64,000 nt of DNA from Eledone cirrhosa (taxonomy: Eukaryota > Mollusca > Cephalopoda > Octopoda > Eledonidae): the NCBI GenBank assembly GCA_964016885.1, contig OZ024744.1, positions 63,660,962-63,724,961 on the forward strand, read 5' to 3'. Shown here in pieces: positions 1-30,530 of the stretch. The number at the start of each line of letters is the position of its first letter. Position 1 is the first letter of the stretch. The position numbers and the translations under genes were made by a program. The notes under the pieces were generated by a model. The model did no database searches. It saw only the letters and a program-made list of their open reading frames with translations, and was not told where the DNA came from.

Positions 1-137
1 AACCACTGTCTATTAGACAATATATCGATTTATCATAAGCAATCAAGCCTCTGAAACGAGCGTAAAATAATGAACTAATTAAGAACCTTTCTTGGCTTTT
101 TGTTTTATTTTCGTTGTTCAAAACACATGCATATATA

Positions 138-143
<6 letters not shown>
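1..143. other. AT-rich flank, no gene seen
   Basis: Unique-looking AT-rich sequence ending in a short (AT)n run that leads into the tetranucleotide tract. I see no coding potential or recognisable repeat here. Confidence 0.5.
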
Positions 144-173
<30 letters not shown>

Positions 174-519
174 TGTATGTATGTATGTATGTATGTATGT
201 ATGTATGTATGTATGTATGTATGTATGTATGTATGTATGTATGTATGTATGTATGTATGTATGTATGTATGTATGTATGTATGTATGTATGTATGTATGT
301 ATGTATGTATGTATGTATGTATGTATGTATGTATGTATGTATGTATGTATGTATGTATGTATGTATGTATGTATGTATGTATGTATGTATGTATGTATGT
401 ATGTATGTATGTATGTATGTATGTATGTATGTATGTATGTATGTATGTATGTATGTATGTATGTATGTATGTATGTATGTATGTATGTATGTATGTATGT
501 ATGTATGTATGTATGTATG

Positions 520-549
<30 letters not shown>
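144..549. repeat. (ATGT)n tetranucleotide microsatellite, ~100 copies
   Basis: About 405 bp of nearly uninterrupted ATGT repeats, preceded by a short (AT)n run and ending at GTAAGTAAGG. All six frames through it are open and give artefactual Met-Tyr-Val-Cys or Tyr-Ile-His-Thr repeats, because a 4-bp unit cycles through the frames without stops. A second, shorter ATGT run sits at 1036-1062. Confidence 0.97.
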
Positions 550-550
<1 letters not shown>

Positions 551-890
551 GTAAGGGCAAAGGAGCTCTTAAGAGTCAATGGCCATCCAAAATCACCGGG
601 AGAGATGACCCCTTTAGCCTTAGTCAAGGCAGAATTCTAGGAGAAGGAAAACTCTGATATAACACCTGCAACCCTGATGGTATCCAATGATGTTGACTTG
701 TTCTTCTTTTTGGTAAATAGCATCTTGGTTAAGAGAGTGGGACTGGCTTTGTGCAGTGCCTTTGCTCACTATAAAAGCTTCACGGCACAGGCATTGCTTT
801 ATATCTGGAGATCTCTCTGCACTTGTCCTCACATGGGCCCAGCACTATGTGTCAATAATTGTCCTACCATGGGCCTAGCACTATGTGTCA
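550..890. other. Intergenic sequence, no clear gene
   Basis: Mixed-composition sequence between the ATGT tract and a LINE-like remnant. It contains a short imperfect direct repeat ('catgggcc(c/t)agcactatgtgtcaat' near 833-858 and 869-892). It may belong to the decayed element that ends near 1035, but I cannot assign it. Confidence 0.35.
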
Positions 891-1035
891 ATGATTGTCA
901 CAGGTGTAGTGTTTGTACCAGAGGTTTCAAGTCGCTGGCTGGACTAAAAAGTCACACTCGTTCAGCGCTTCGGTAGGGGTTATCCTACATGGATGTAAAG
1001 TAGTGGCCGTACTCGAAAACGAGTTGGCAGCCACC
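890..1035 (+). mobile_element. Probable LINE 3' end with a C2H2-like finger remnant
   Basis: One frame reads HRCSVCTRGFKSLAGLKSHT (901-960). This has the CxxC plus 'LxSHxR' pattern that I know from C-terminal ends of non-LTR retrotransposon proteins in octopus genomes. The reading continues only to a stop near 976. The segment runs directly into an (ATGT)n(GT)n tail at 1036, as is common for retroposed 3' ends. The family call is from memory of similar sequences. It could also be a fragment of a host zinc-finger gene. Confidence 0.4.
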
Positions 1036-1056
1036 ATGTATGTATGTATGTATGTA

Positions 1057-1127
<71 letters not shown>
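1036..1127. repeat. (ATGT)n(GT)n compound microsatellite
   Basis: About seven ATGT units followed by roughly 32 GT units, ending at a short T run. It lies at the 3' end of the putative LINE remnant. Confidence 0.95.
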
Positions 1128-1131
<4 letters not shown>

Positions 1132-1171
1132 GAAACAGCGAGTTGGTTTGAAATTCTTAGAAATGTAAGCT

Positions 1172-1431
1172 ATCGCCGTATTTTGATTAAAGAAATTATT
1201 TAGCCTGATAGTGGGGTTAAGAACCCTCGGAGAAATGGAAAAATATGAGTATTGACGTACACCAACACATATGTGTTGGTGTAAATGGTAATACAGTGGT
1301 CTGGATAACCAAAGATGTGGGTTCGACTCCCATGTACGTCAATACTCATCTTTTTCCTTTTCTCCGAGGGTTCTTAACCCCACTATCAGGCTAAATAATT
1401 TCTTTAATTTCTTTAGTCAAAATACGGCGAT
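1172..1431. mobile_element. Foldback (long inverted repeat) element with tRNA-like B box
   Basis: The left arm, 1172-1260, begins ATCGCCGTATTTTGA. The right arm, 1334-1431, is its near-perfect reverse complement and ends AATACGGCGAT. The arms differ by a few substitutions and a ~9 nt duplication in the right arm. At the inner end of the left arm is a perfect 24-bp palindrome (1259-1282, half-site ACACCAACACAT). The loop carries GGTTCGACTCC at 1320-1330, an exact match to the RNA polymerase III B-box consensus GGTTCGANTCC, within tRNA-like sequence. I do not recognise the family. It could be a MITE, two head-to-head SINE-like copies, or a palindromic duplication. Confidence 0.85.
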
Positions 1432-2618
1432 ATATATCTCTATATATCTATCCACACGTGTGTGTGTGTGTGGATGTATACACACATGGTTCGAGCACAT
1501 GTGTTCTCTCTTTAAGCGCATTTAACTCTTTCTTCGCTCAATTCGATTTGACATTTATAAAGCTACAACAGATTTTCTTCGTCAACTTGAAAACTCTTAC
1601 GTAGTTTCTCGATCTATCAAAAACAGTAGCCAAATCTTCCTGAAGTTCCACTATTTTCTTTTAAAAATAAAAAAAGGTTGTTGGGCACATTAGAAAACGT
1701 ACTCTTAAATACCAGCAGAATACTCCTTGGTCACGGTTGGAGTGTTTTGGATAATGAGTTTTCTCGATCAAAGCTAAATAACTATTTCTTGGAATTATGA
1801 AATTGTTTTTTAAAGAATAAGATTCTATAATCTTTTTATGAATTTAATCATGAACAAACGTTAGTTCCCCGATCTTCAGTGACAAATTTCACTCATTCTT
1901 AAAAACACAAAACAAAACAAAGTGAAACTAAGGTATTATGAGTCCGTGCCCCAGTTTCCATTCTTTATAGCAGCTCTTTCTTTTCGTGTTACTAATTTTC
2001 TTGTGGAAAAACATTTCACGGTCTTATTTCCTCTTAGAGTAGCACATGATGGGGTGTGTGGAGGAGGTTTACTTTCCCAACTAGCTAGCCATATTTCTTT
2101 GCAGTCGTGTGTGTGGGGGGAGCAAAAAACTAACAACGTCCTAGTTCCATTTTTTCTTTTTTCTTATTATTACTGTCAGGTGTGTAGAGTGGAGAGAAAT
2201 GAGCTTCCACTCTGTTTAATCTGAAATACCGCTGTTGGAGAACTAAAAACAACAAACTTGCTATATAGATATTGATCAATAAGATAAACAAGAATGAATA
2301 TACCGTCATTAGTCAGTCCACTATACTCCCATTTCTTTTACGATAATTGAATGTCTTGTAATACAAGGAAATTGAGTTAACGTACTATTTATTATCGTTC
2401 TTTAATTATTGAAAAATCGGGCGCTCACTAAATTATAAATTGCATATTTATTTTAAAAACCTTTCCTTAAGTCTTTCTCTAAGCTTGAATTTTTTTACAA
2501 TAAATATACCTCCTTTTTAATTGCTGCATGAAAAATCCCCCCCCCCCCCCAAAAAAAAAACTCCATATAAACTGATTAGTGACTTTAGAAAGATAAAATG
2601 TAAACCTTTTTTTATTTT
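1432..2618. other. AT-rich upstream sequence, no gene seen
   Basis: AT-rich sequence with short simple repeats: (GT)n with flanking palindromic CACAC/GTGTG near 1453-1487, and a C10/A10 homopolymer junction near 2537-2561. Open stretches are short and low-complexity and I do not support any of them as genes. It could hold promoter or 5' untranslated sequence of the KDM2 gene, but no element is clear enough to call. Confidence 0.4.
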
Positions 2619-2720
2619 ACTTTGCCTTTCATCCTTACGGGGTCGATAAAATAAAAGTACCAGTAATGCACTAGATAATTGCTGGCCTTGTGCCAAAAGT
2701 AGAAACAATTAATTATTCAG
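2619..2720 (+). mobile_element. Cephalopod tRNA-derived SINE, 3' part only
   Basis: Contains CTTTGCCTTTCATCCTTACG, then GGGTCGATAAAATAAA, AGTACCAGTAATGCACT and GGCCTTGTGCCAAAAGTAGA in that order. The fuller copy at 21,520-21,712 has the same order. The tRNA-like head is missing, so this is a 5'-truncated copy. Confidence 0.85.
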
Positions 2721-3597
2721 TAATAAAATATTAGGTTGCTTGTGCTTAACTTACACTTTCTACACGCCACGATAGTATACATTCAGTGACCCGGAAGTGA
2801 ATACATTGAGTGAAATACAATCTATTGGAAGTCAATGGAATAAAGAGACATGTTAGATTTTTAATGTCACAATTAAAACATTTCTTTCTTTTATTTCAAT
2901 ATTATTTTCATCCTAATCATTTAATTCATTCATTATTATTTTTTTAAACTGGCGTCTTTCGAGAGGTTTATAATGTAGAATGCGAATATATATTAAATAC
3001 ATGATTTGCTGCTGCCGCCAGCAGTTGTTACACATTTCTATAGCACAAGTGCTTTTTCTTTTCTGCTTCATATTCAAAACGATGTCAGTATGTGCACTGT
3101 AAGTATTTGTTTATTGAACAATAATTATCCGTTATCATAGCTGATCATTCCAAATACCATTTCGCTTACCTATTTAGATAAACTACTAATGATTTATTAT
3201 GTGGTTTTAAAGTTATTTAGCGATAAACGTTAAGCTGGTAGTTAAGGGCTCTTAGTACACACACGCAAATATTAAACTATGGCAATGTCTCACTGCCTCC
3301 TTTTTTTTTATTTGGCTTTATTATTTATTTCCATATTTCTCTCATATTTTATGTATAAAAAAATGTACTTTTCCGTGATAATTTAGTTAAAAAATAATTC
3401 GTTAAAAATACCTCCTTTGTAGTTTTGTGCATTTATTTTATTTTGCCATCATAAAAATGTATTATTCCGTAATGTAAATTGCTATGGATAAGTCTGCGTG
3501 TGTGTACACCCGCTCTCTTTACTGGATTTAATGTAATTTTTACACAGTACAAGCACATTTCTCTCTTTCTCTCTCTTTCTCTCTCTCTCTCTCTATT

Positions 3598-3633
<36 letters not shown>

Positions 3634-3671
3634 TCTCTTTCTCTCTTTCTCTCTCTGTATATATATATATG

Positions 3672-3710
<39 letters not shown>

Positions 3711-3756
3711 GAAGGAGCGAAACCTTATAAAATAAAGGTCTTTTGTGTGATTTCAG
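2721..3756. other. AT-rich sequence before first resolved KDM2 exon
   Basis: Holds no recognised gene. A (CT)n pyrimidine tract (about 3562-3656) and an (AT)n tract (3657-3706) lie just before the exon acceptor. The start-codon exon of KDM2 should lie 5' of 3757. A candidate ATG followed by GTAAGT near 3080-3098 gives the wrong splice phase, so the first exon remains unplaced. Confidence 0.45.
3562..3706. repeat. (CT)n followed by (AT)n microsatellite
   Basis: A CTCT/TTTCTCTC pyrimidine run of about 95 bp is followed by about 50 bp of TATA repeats. It ends 50 bp before the TTTCAG acceptor of the first resolved exon. Confidence 0.95.
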
Positions 3757-24880
<21,124 letters not shown>

Positions 24881-24967
24881 TAACAGCATAATTTCATATT
24901 TACCATTGCCATCATCATCACCATCACCATCAAAAAGAACAATACAGTAAAAAAAACTAAATAATTT

Positions 24968-24973
24968 AATAAA
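24968..24973 (+). promoter_or_regulatory. Polyadenylation signal AATAAA for KDM2
   Basis: A canonical AATAAA lies 88 nt after the TGA of the last exon, implying a very short 3' untranslated region. Later AT-rich sequence could supply weaker distal signals. Confidence 0.6.
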
Positions 24974-24989
24974 GAAAAAGAAAATTTTG

Positions 24990-26105
24990 TATTCAAAGCC
25001 AAAAGACTAGCTAAGGACTGAAATTATAGTTTATTACATAATATACTGTGTGTGCTTAAAAGAAGCGTAGGACTTTGTGGACATGTTTGTGAAATGATTA
25101 TTTTAAATATTTTCTGTTAGACAAAGCAGTCTTTTATAAAAAATTTTTTTCGTCAGTCTGCTTCTAAAAAACTGCTGGCATAATGAAAATATGGAAAAGA
25201 CATTGTAATTGTCAAGTAATTCCAAATTAAATTTCTCATTTATCTAATGAAGAGCTATATTAATTGATTAGTTGTTAATTGAAGGTGTTTTTATTGGGAA
25301 ATCAATGTTTTTGCCACTATTTTGTCTGTAGATTGTACCCTATGATGCAATTTCTTGGTTTATTTCCTGTTTTAATTTAAATGACAGTAATCTGGAAAAA
25401 AGTTTTTTTTTTTTCCCCTACTGGAATTAAGATTTTATGTTCTGTTCAAAATATTGCATATTCATTGCTTAATGTTCCATTAATTCCATAATTAATTATT
25501 CCTCTTTAATTATTGATTGCCTCAAGAAAAACTGATTTCTTTTTTTTTTTTTTTTTTTTTTTTTTCTCCAATGTACCATTAAGAGTATCAGAATTTACTC
25601 TATGGTTGGTTCCAGCTGTGTTTCATACACAACCTTTTAGATTTTTTTTTTAATGGGGTCGTTTCTGTTATGCTATGTTAAGGGCGACAAGTTTATTAAT
25701 GAGTAATAATTTTTAAAAAATACTAAGTAACTGATGTAAAATGTTGAAACTCGTCCTTTAGAAAATATTTATTGGAAACTTGGAAATGTTTCCTTTTTAT
25801 ATTTGATTATGTATATCTGAGGCAAATCATTTTTACTTAAATATTTACTCACAATCTACCCGAATTACTGGTATCTTGATACCTACAACTTCCCCTTGGA
25901 TACTTCACCCTCCCCTTAATTCTATATACTAAAAAGGTTCTGTAGAATTACTAAAAAATGTAACCAACAATTTTCATGTTTCATAAAGTATTCAAAATGT
26001 TGAAGTTTTGTTCTGGGTTTGTTTCCTTATAGATCTTCACTTTCAACTCTAGTTATACATACACACACACACTAAAATTATTAAATTTGTTCCTTCATAC
26101 AAGTG
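24990..26105. other. AT-rich intergenic sequence, no gene seen
   Basis: Contains T runs (25,405-25,415 and about 25,538-25,565) and (CA)n near 26,061-26,072. No open reading frame with recognisable similarity. Confidence 0.6.
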
Positions 26106-26109
26106 AATT

Positions 26110-26300
26110 GATTGAATCCCACTAGAGCAGGGTTTCCCAAACTTTCAAATGTGGAACCCTTTTTGGTTCACAAAATCTTTGGGGAACCCCAAAGTATACT
26201 ACTGTTATATGGTCTTAATATAAATATTCTATTCTACCTTTTCTCATGGAACCACTGCACGAGAGGAAAGGTTAGGGTGATATAAATTAAACTTTAATGA
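26110..26300. mobile_element. hAT-like element end (one terminus only)
   Basis: CAGGGTTTCCCAAACTTTC at 26,130 onward is the type of terminus found in hAT elements, followed by 'ggaaccctttttggttcaca' and 'ggggaaccccaaagta'. No matching opposite end was found within the next kilobase, so this is a fragment or an undetected diverged copy. Confidence 0.45.
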
Positions 26301-26752
26301 TTTACAACATTTTATGTTGACTTCTTGAGCAAGGAATATAACTCTTGCTAGTTCTAGTACACTAGATAAGTATGGAATAAGTTCCTCTTAAAGAGGCCAG
26401 TAGTAGCCTGGTCTGTAAAAACAATTATTGCCATTTATAAAAGTCATCCCACACTTAAGAACAACAAATATGAAATTGTAAATCCTGCATTTTGCAGGCA
26501 ATGTTATTGGTTATAGCTTTCCAACTGGCCAATGGCAAGAGTGACATGTAATGTAGAGTGACCGCTACTAATTTTATTGGATTTATCATTTATTTTTGTG
26601 TAACTATATATATATCAACATTTAATGTTCGTTTTACCTGCTGTTGTCACACCAAGTCAGTATTTAATCAGAGCCAATGATCTCTTAGATAGGGTGGGAC
26701 CTCATCTTGCTGACATATGTTCCCCGTTCACTGTGTATTTTATGAAAACACC

Positions 26753-26912
26753 AGCTAGGTGGACTGTTGACAGGAGTCTTGGTCATAGACATAGTACAGT
26801 GAACTATACCACACTGTGGTACTGACTTACAGCTAGATGGATTGTTGGCAGCTAAGTCTCTTGGTCATAGACACAGTATAGTGAACTATATCACACTGTG
26901 GTATATACTTAG
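26753..26912 (-). repeat. Two isolated, diverged satellite monomers
   Basis: Two adjacent copies, about 80-85 bp each, of the ~82 bp satellite unit are in the same orientation as the block at 29,110-29,875. Key segments are 'gctaggtggactgttgacag', 'catagacatagtacagtgaa' and 'ctataccacactgtggtact'. They are separated from the main array by 2.2 kb of unrelated sequence and are more diverged than array monomers. Confidence 0.9.
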
Positions 26913-27243
26913 CAAATTTTCTATGAGAAGTGGTTATTAGCTCCTCACTCAATTCATCTCCATTTCTGAAGAAAGACACACTGAAGGTATCTTAGAATTA
27001 TTTTTATGGTTCAATGGAGTTGATTCTGAAAGTAGAAACTTTACTGATAGTATTGATTTTGAATCCCATTGTGATGAAAGGTAGAATTAACTTCAAAGTT
27101 CTTGCAACTCAAGAGTGCAGAAAGCAGAAATGAATACAAGGGATTCTATTCAGTGCTTAAAAGACTTTACTGATTCACTCTAACCTTTCTGATACCAAAC
27201 CCCCTAAAACCACTCGTGGTTCAACAATACAAAACTGCTTGAA
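26913..27243. other. Gene-free sequence with a reversed MITE fragment
   Basis: Mostly unassigned. The stretch 27,180-27,238 reads 'taacctttctgataccaaac' and 'ccactcgtggttcaacaata', which is the reverse complement of the 3' end of the MITE at 17,520-17,715, diverged. Confidence 0.5.
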
Positions 27244-27387
27244 CCCTTCAGCATTTACATTACTCTCTATTTACTACTGTATTTTCGTGGTAAAGGCTTT
27301 ATTTGACATAAAAGTCTGAAGAGCCAGTTACAGCTGGTCTGAACAGAAAGAGGTGAGAGAATTCTGGCCGGTTTAAATGCTAAAGGG
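27244..27387. mobile_element. Short piggyBac-type MITE
   Basis: It begins CCCTTCAGCATTTACATT and ends TTTAAATGCTAAAGGG. The terminal motif matches the ends of the piggyBac-type element at 13,098-14,522 (CCCTTTAGCATTCA). The outer flanks CTTGAA and TTCAAG extend the inverted symmetry. The flanking tetranucleotides are TGAA and TTCA, not the expected TTAA, so both flanks have changed or insertion was atypical. 144 bp, non-coding. Confidence 0.65.
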
Positions 27388-27419
27388 TTCAAGTGTTTAT
27401 CACCATTTTCAACGACATC

Positions 27420-27685
27420 ACTGTTTAACATTTTTTCCATGCTTGCATGGGTTTGACAGGCTGTCACGTTATGAGGTCTGGCAAGTCAGGCGGCCATGCC
27501 TTGCTAATACAATCAGTTTTTGGCTTGTTTTTTTTATGGTTTGATGCTCTTCCTAATACCAACTACATGACAGTATGTACTGGGAGCATTTTTGTGACAC
27601 CATCATTACCAGCTTACTGGGTGCTTTTTATTGCGATACCAGTACAACCACCTCACATAAGCTTCCTCATATCACTAGCACTATG
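27420..27685 (+). repeat. Interspersed repeat, copy 2 (family shared with 5,525)
   Basis: Reads 'ttccatgcttgcatgggttt' then 'gacaggctgtcacgttatga', 'tgctcttcctaataccaact' and 'accagcttactgggtgcttt', in the same order as the copy at 5,525-5,810. An octopus-type repeat of unknown family. Confidence 0.6.
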
Positions 27686-27719
27686 ATCATTTTATGGAAG
27701 ACCTTTTAAGTTACATTGG

Positions 27720-28000
27720 AATCACCAGATGAATGATGAGAAAGTTACATTATGAAACACTTCCAAATTCTTGATTCTTCTTTGCCCAATTTTTCTTGGG
27801 ATGGTCAAAGGGGCAGTCTTCAAACACTCCTTCCAGCAGATCCTGTCAGAAGCAACTGTCTCTAATAGATCGAGCTGGATCCTCAAGCGAAACCAGCTGA
27901 GCTCATACATGTTATCCAACCATCATACTCTGTGTCTTTTGTCATTGGCTTTACCCATAAAATCTGTTCAGTGATCTTTTGAGACATTCGAACCCCATGT
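27720..28000 (-). mobile_element. LINE C-terminal fragment, copy 1
   Basis: Minus-strand frames read LSWFRLRIQLDLLETVASDR followed by ICWKECLKTA. This resembles the extreme C-terminal region of a LINE polyprotein ('DLSWSRLGIxxxxLxxVAxDRxxWR'). It is collinear with the copy at 28,260-28,810 but extends less far upstream, so the two are separate truncated insertions or a duplication. Confidence 0.7.
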
Positions 28001-28259
28001 CCACAATATCAGGACTGGGATCTTGAATATTTTCAATATTTGAAACATATTGGAATTGTATTTCATTAAAGATAAGGTAATGAAAGAGTTATCATCACTT
28101 TATAATCCCTGTTAATATATCCTTTTAATTTTGGCTGTTGAAAGTGTTGAAAGGATTTGATCCATCCAACTTAATACTTTTTTCATTGTCATCACTTTCA
28201 CATTTATAAAGGGGATTTGTGGCATTCATACCTTTCTCAAAACCTTTTCAAAGGGTAGT
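28001..28259. other. AT-rich spacer between two LINE fragments
   Basis: No gene or recognised repeat. Confidence 0.5.
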
Positions 28260-28810
28260 TCAATTCTACTTCTTCGCCTAATTATACCTGGGGATCTTGG
28301 GAGTCCTCAAACAATCCTTCCAGTGGGTCCTATCAGAAGCAACCGTCTTTAATTGTTCCAGCTGGATCCCCCAAGTGAAACCAGTTGAGCTCATGGATGT
28401 TATCCAAACATTTTGCTTTGGGTCTCCTGCCGGCTGGTTTTATTTGTAAAATCTGTCTAGCTATTCTTTCCTGAGACATTCTATCGGAGCTGTGATATCT
28501 CAATTTGTAGACGTAGCGGGTCCACTTAGAGTATCTTGAGTAATGTTACTCCAAAGACCCTTCGGAGGAACCCCATTTGGCTGCATGTGTTCATCATCAT
28601 ATTCTTTCAGTCATTACCCAAGATTCATGACCATGGGTAACGATTAGCACAAATACCGAATTGAAGATAGCCAGTTTAGCTTTTACACCTAACTCCCTTA
28701 TTATTACCAAATGCTGAAGCTGTCGCATTACTGCACCTGCTCCTGCAATTCTCGCACTTAATTCAGTCTCATGCCGAGATACATGAACTTCTCCACTTAC
28801 TTTAGAGGAA
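28260..28810 (-). mobile_element. LINE reverse transcriptase C-terminal fragment, copy 2
   Basis: On the minus strand, across frameshifts and stops, one reads 'KFMYLG', 'VMRQLQHLVIIRELGVKAKL', 'AIFNSVFVLIVTHGHESWVM', 'QMGFLRRVFGVTLL', 'IEISQLR' and finally the 'LNWFHLGDPAGT...' region corresponding to copy 1. This is the post-reverse-transcriptase segment common in animal non-LTR elements ('...SxLLYGSETWxx...RRILGI...LRWxGHV...'). It is dead and 5' truncated. Confidence 0.75.
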
Positions 28811-29109
28811 CTCTATAATTAATTTTGAAAATAACCAAATTGTTGGTTAGTAATTTCTAAAGTAAAATTATAATGAAAGCTATAATTGTGAGAATTAACA
28901 TTTTAGAATTGGAAATTTTGTGTCTACTGTTTTCATACCAGAGTACCTGAAACCTAAAGGGCTTAGATTAAGGGTGGATCAGAAACAAACTCAAAATCAA
29001 TCAGCTAGTGTGGCCTATGCCTTGTTTATTTACGTAACTATTGCAGATAGAAAGGTGTTAAACAACACATATAACAGTCAACCTAACTGAAAATAAGTAG
29101 CAGTGTGGA
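28811..29109. other. Unassigned sequence before the satellite
   Basis: AT-rich sequence without a gene. The first satellite-like motif (GTAGACACTACAGTGAACTA) appears at about 29,118. Confidence 0.5.
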
Positions 29110-29875
29110 ATAGTTCGTAGACACTACAGTGAACTATACCACACTGTGGTACCTACTTACAGCTAGGTGGACTGTTGACAGTGGAGTGTCTTGGTTATAG
29201 ACACAGTACAGTGAACTATACCATACTGTGGTACATACAGCTAGGTGGACTGTTGACAGTGGAGTGTCTTGGTTATAGACACAGTACAGTGAACTATACC
29301 ATACTGTGGTACTTACTTACAGCTAGGTGGACTGTTGACAGTTAAGTGTCTTAGTTATAGACACACTACAGTGAACTATATCACACTGTGGTACCTACTT
29401 ACAGCTAGGTGGACTGTTGACAGTTAAGTGTCTTGGTTATAGACACAGTACAGTGAACTATACCACACTGTGGTACATACTTACAGCTTAGGTGGACTGT
29501 TGACAGTTAAGTGTCTTGGTTATAGACACAGTACAGTGAACTATACCACACTGTGGTACATACTTACAGCTTAGGTGGACTGTTGACAGTTAAGTGTCTT
29601 GGTTATAGACACAGTACAGTGAACTATACCACACTGTGGTACCTACTTACAGCTAGGTGGAGTGTCTTGGTTATAGACACAGTACAGTAAACTATACCAC
29701 ACTGTGGTACCTACATACAGCTAGGTGGACTGTTGACAGTGGAGTGTCTTGGTTATAGACACATTACAGTGAACTATACACACTGTGGTACCTAGTTTAA
29801 GCTAGGTGGACTGGACTGTTGACAGTTAAGTGTCTTGGGCATAGAGACAATAGTGAACTATATCACACTGGAGGT
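29110..29875 (-). repeat. 82-bp satellite array, left block, opposite orientation
   Basis: About nine tandem monomers read in the orientation 'aggtggactgttgacagt', 'gtcttggttatagacacagt', 'acagtgaactataccacact', 'gtggtacctacttacagct'. This is the reverse complement of the 34 kb block that follows. Units are regular, with one shortened copy near 29,660. The block ends at the orientation switch. Confidence 0.97.
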
Positions 29876-29890
29876 ACCACTGTGTGATAT
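29860..29890. repeat. Orientation-switch dyad in satellite array
   Basis: ATATCACAC (29,860-29,868) and GTGTGATAT (29,882-29,890) are perfect inverted copies around a 13-nt centre containing GGTACC. Left of this the monomers run in one direction, right of it in the other. The monomer immediately right of the switch is unusually diverged ('tgtctgtaaccaagacacct', 'gatatgcgtaggtaccagag'). Confidence 0.9.
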
Positions 29891-30530
29891 ACTACACTCT
29901 ACTGTGTCTGTAACCAAGACACCTGACAACAGTCCACCTAGATATGCGTAGGTACCAGAGTGTGGTATAGTTCACTGTACTATGTCTATAACTAAGACAC
30001 TTAACTGTCAACAGTCCAACTAGCTGTAAGTAGGTACCACAGTGTGGTATAGTTCACTGTACTGTGTCTATGATCAACACATTTAACTGTCAACAGTCCA
30101 CCTAGTTGTAGGTAGGTACCACAGTGTGGTATAGTTCACTGTACTGTGTCTATAACCAAGACACTCCACTGTCCAGTCCACCTAGCTGTAAGTAGGTGCT
30201 ACAGTGTGGTATAGTTCACTGTACTGTGTCTATAACCAAGACACTCCACTGTCAACAGTCCACCTAGGTATAAGTAGGTACCACAGTGTGGTATAGTTCA
30301 CGGTACTGTGTCTATAACCAAGACACTTAACTGTCAACAGTGCACCTAGCTGTAAGTAGGTACCACAGTGTGGTATAGTTCACTGTTCTGCGTCTATAAC
30401 CAAGACACTTAACTGTCAACAGTGCACCTAGCTGTAAGTAGGTACCACAGTGTGGTATAGTTCACTGTACTGTGTCTATAACTAAGACACTTAACTGTCA
30501 ACAGTCCACCTAGCTGTAAGTAGGTACCAC

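Noticed and set aside
92..657. Open frames of 146-185 codons over the ATGT tract
   Set aside because: Pure tetranucleotide repeat; open in all frames on both strands with no real protein sequence.
1290..1340. A functional tRNA gene
   Set aside because: The B box is perfect, but the acceptor stem and a clear anticodon arm are not formed. The sequence sits in the loop of a foldback element.
3080..3098. ATGTCAGTATGTGCACT before GTAAGT as the KDM2 first coding exon
   Set aside because: It would leave phase 2 while the exon at 3,757 must be entered in phase 0 to read the conserved DDDEIEGKR sequence.
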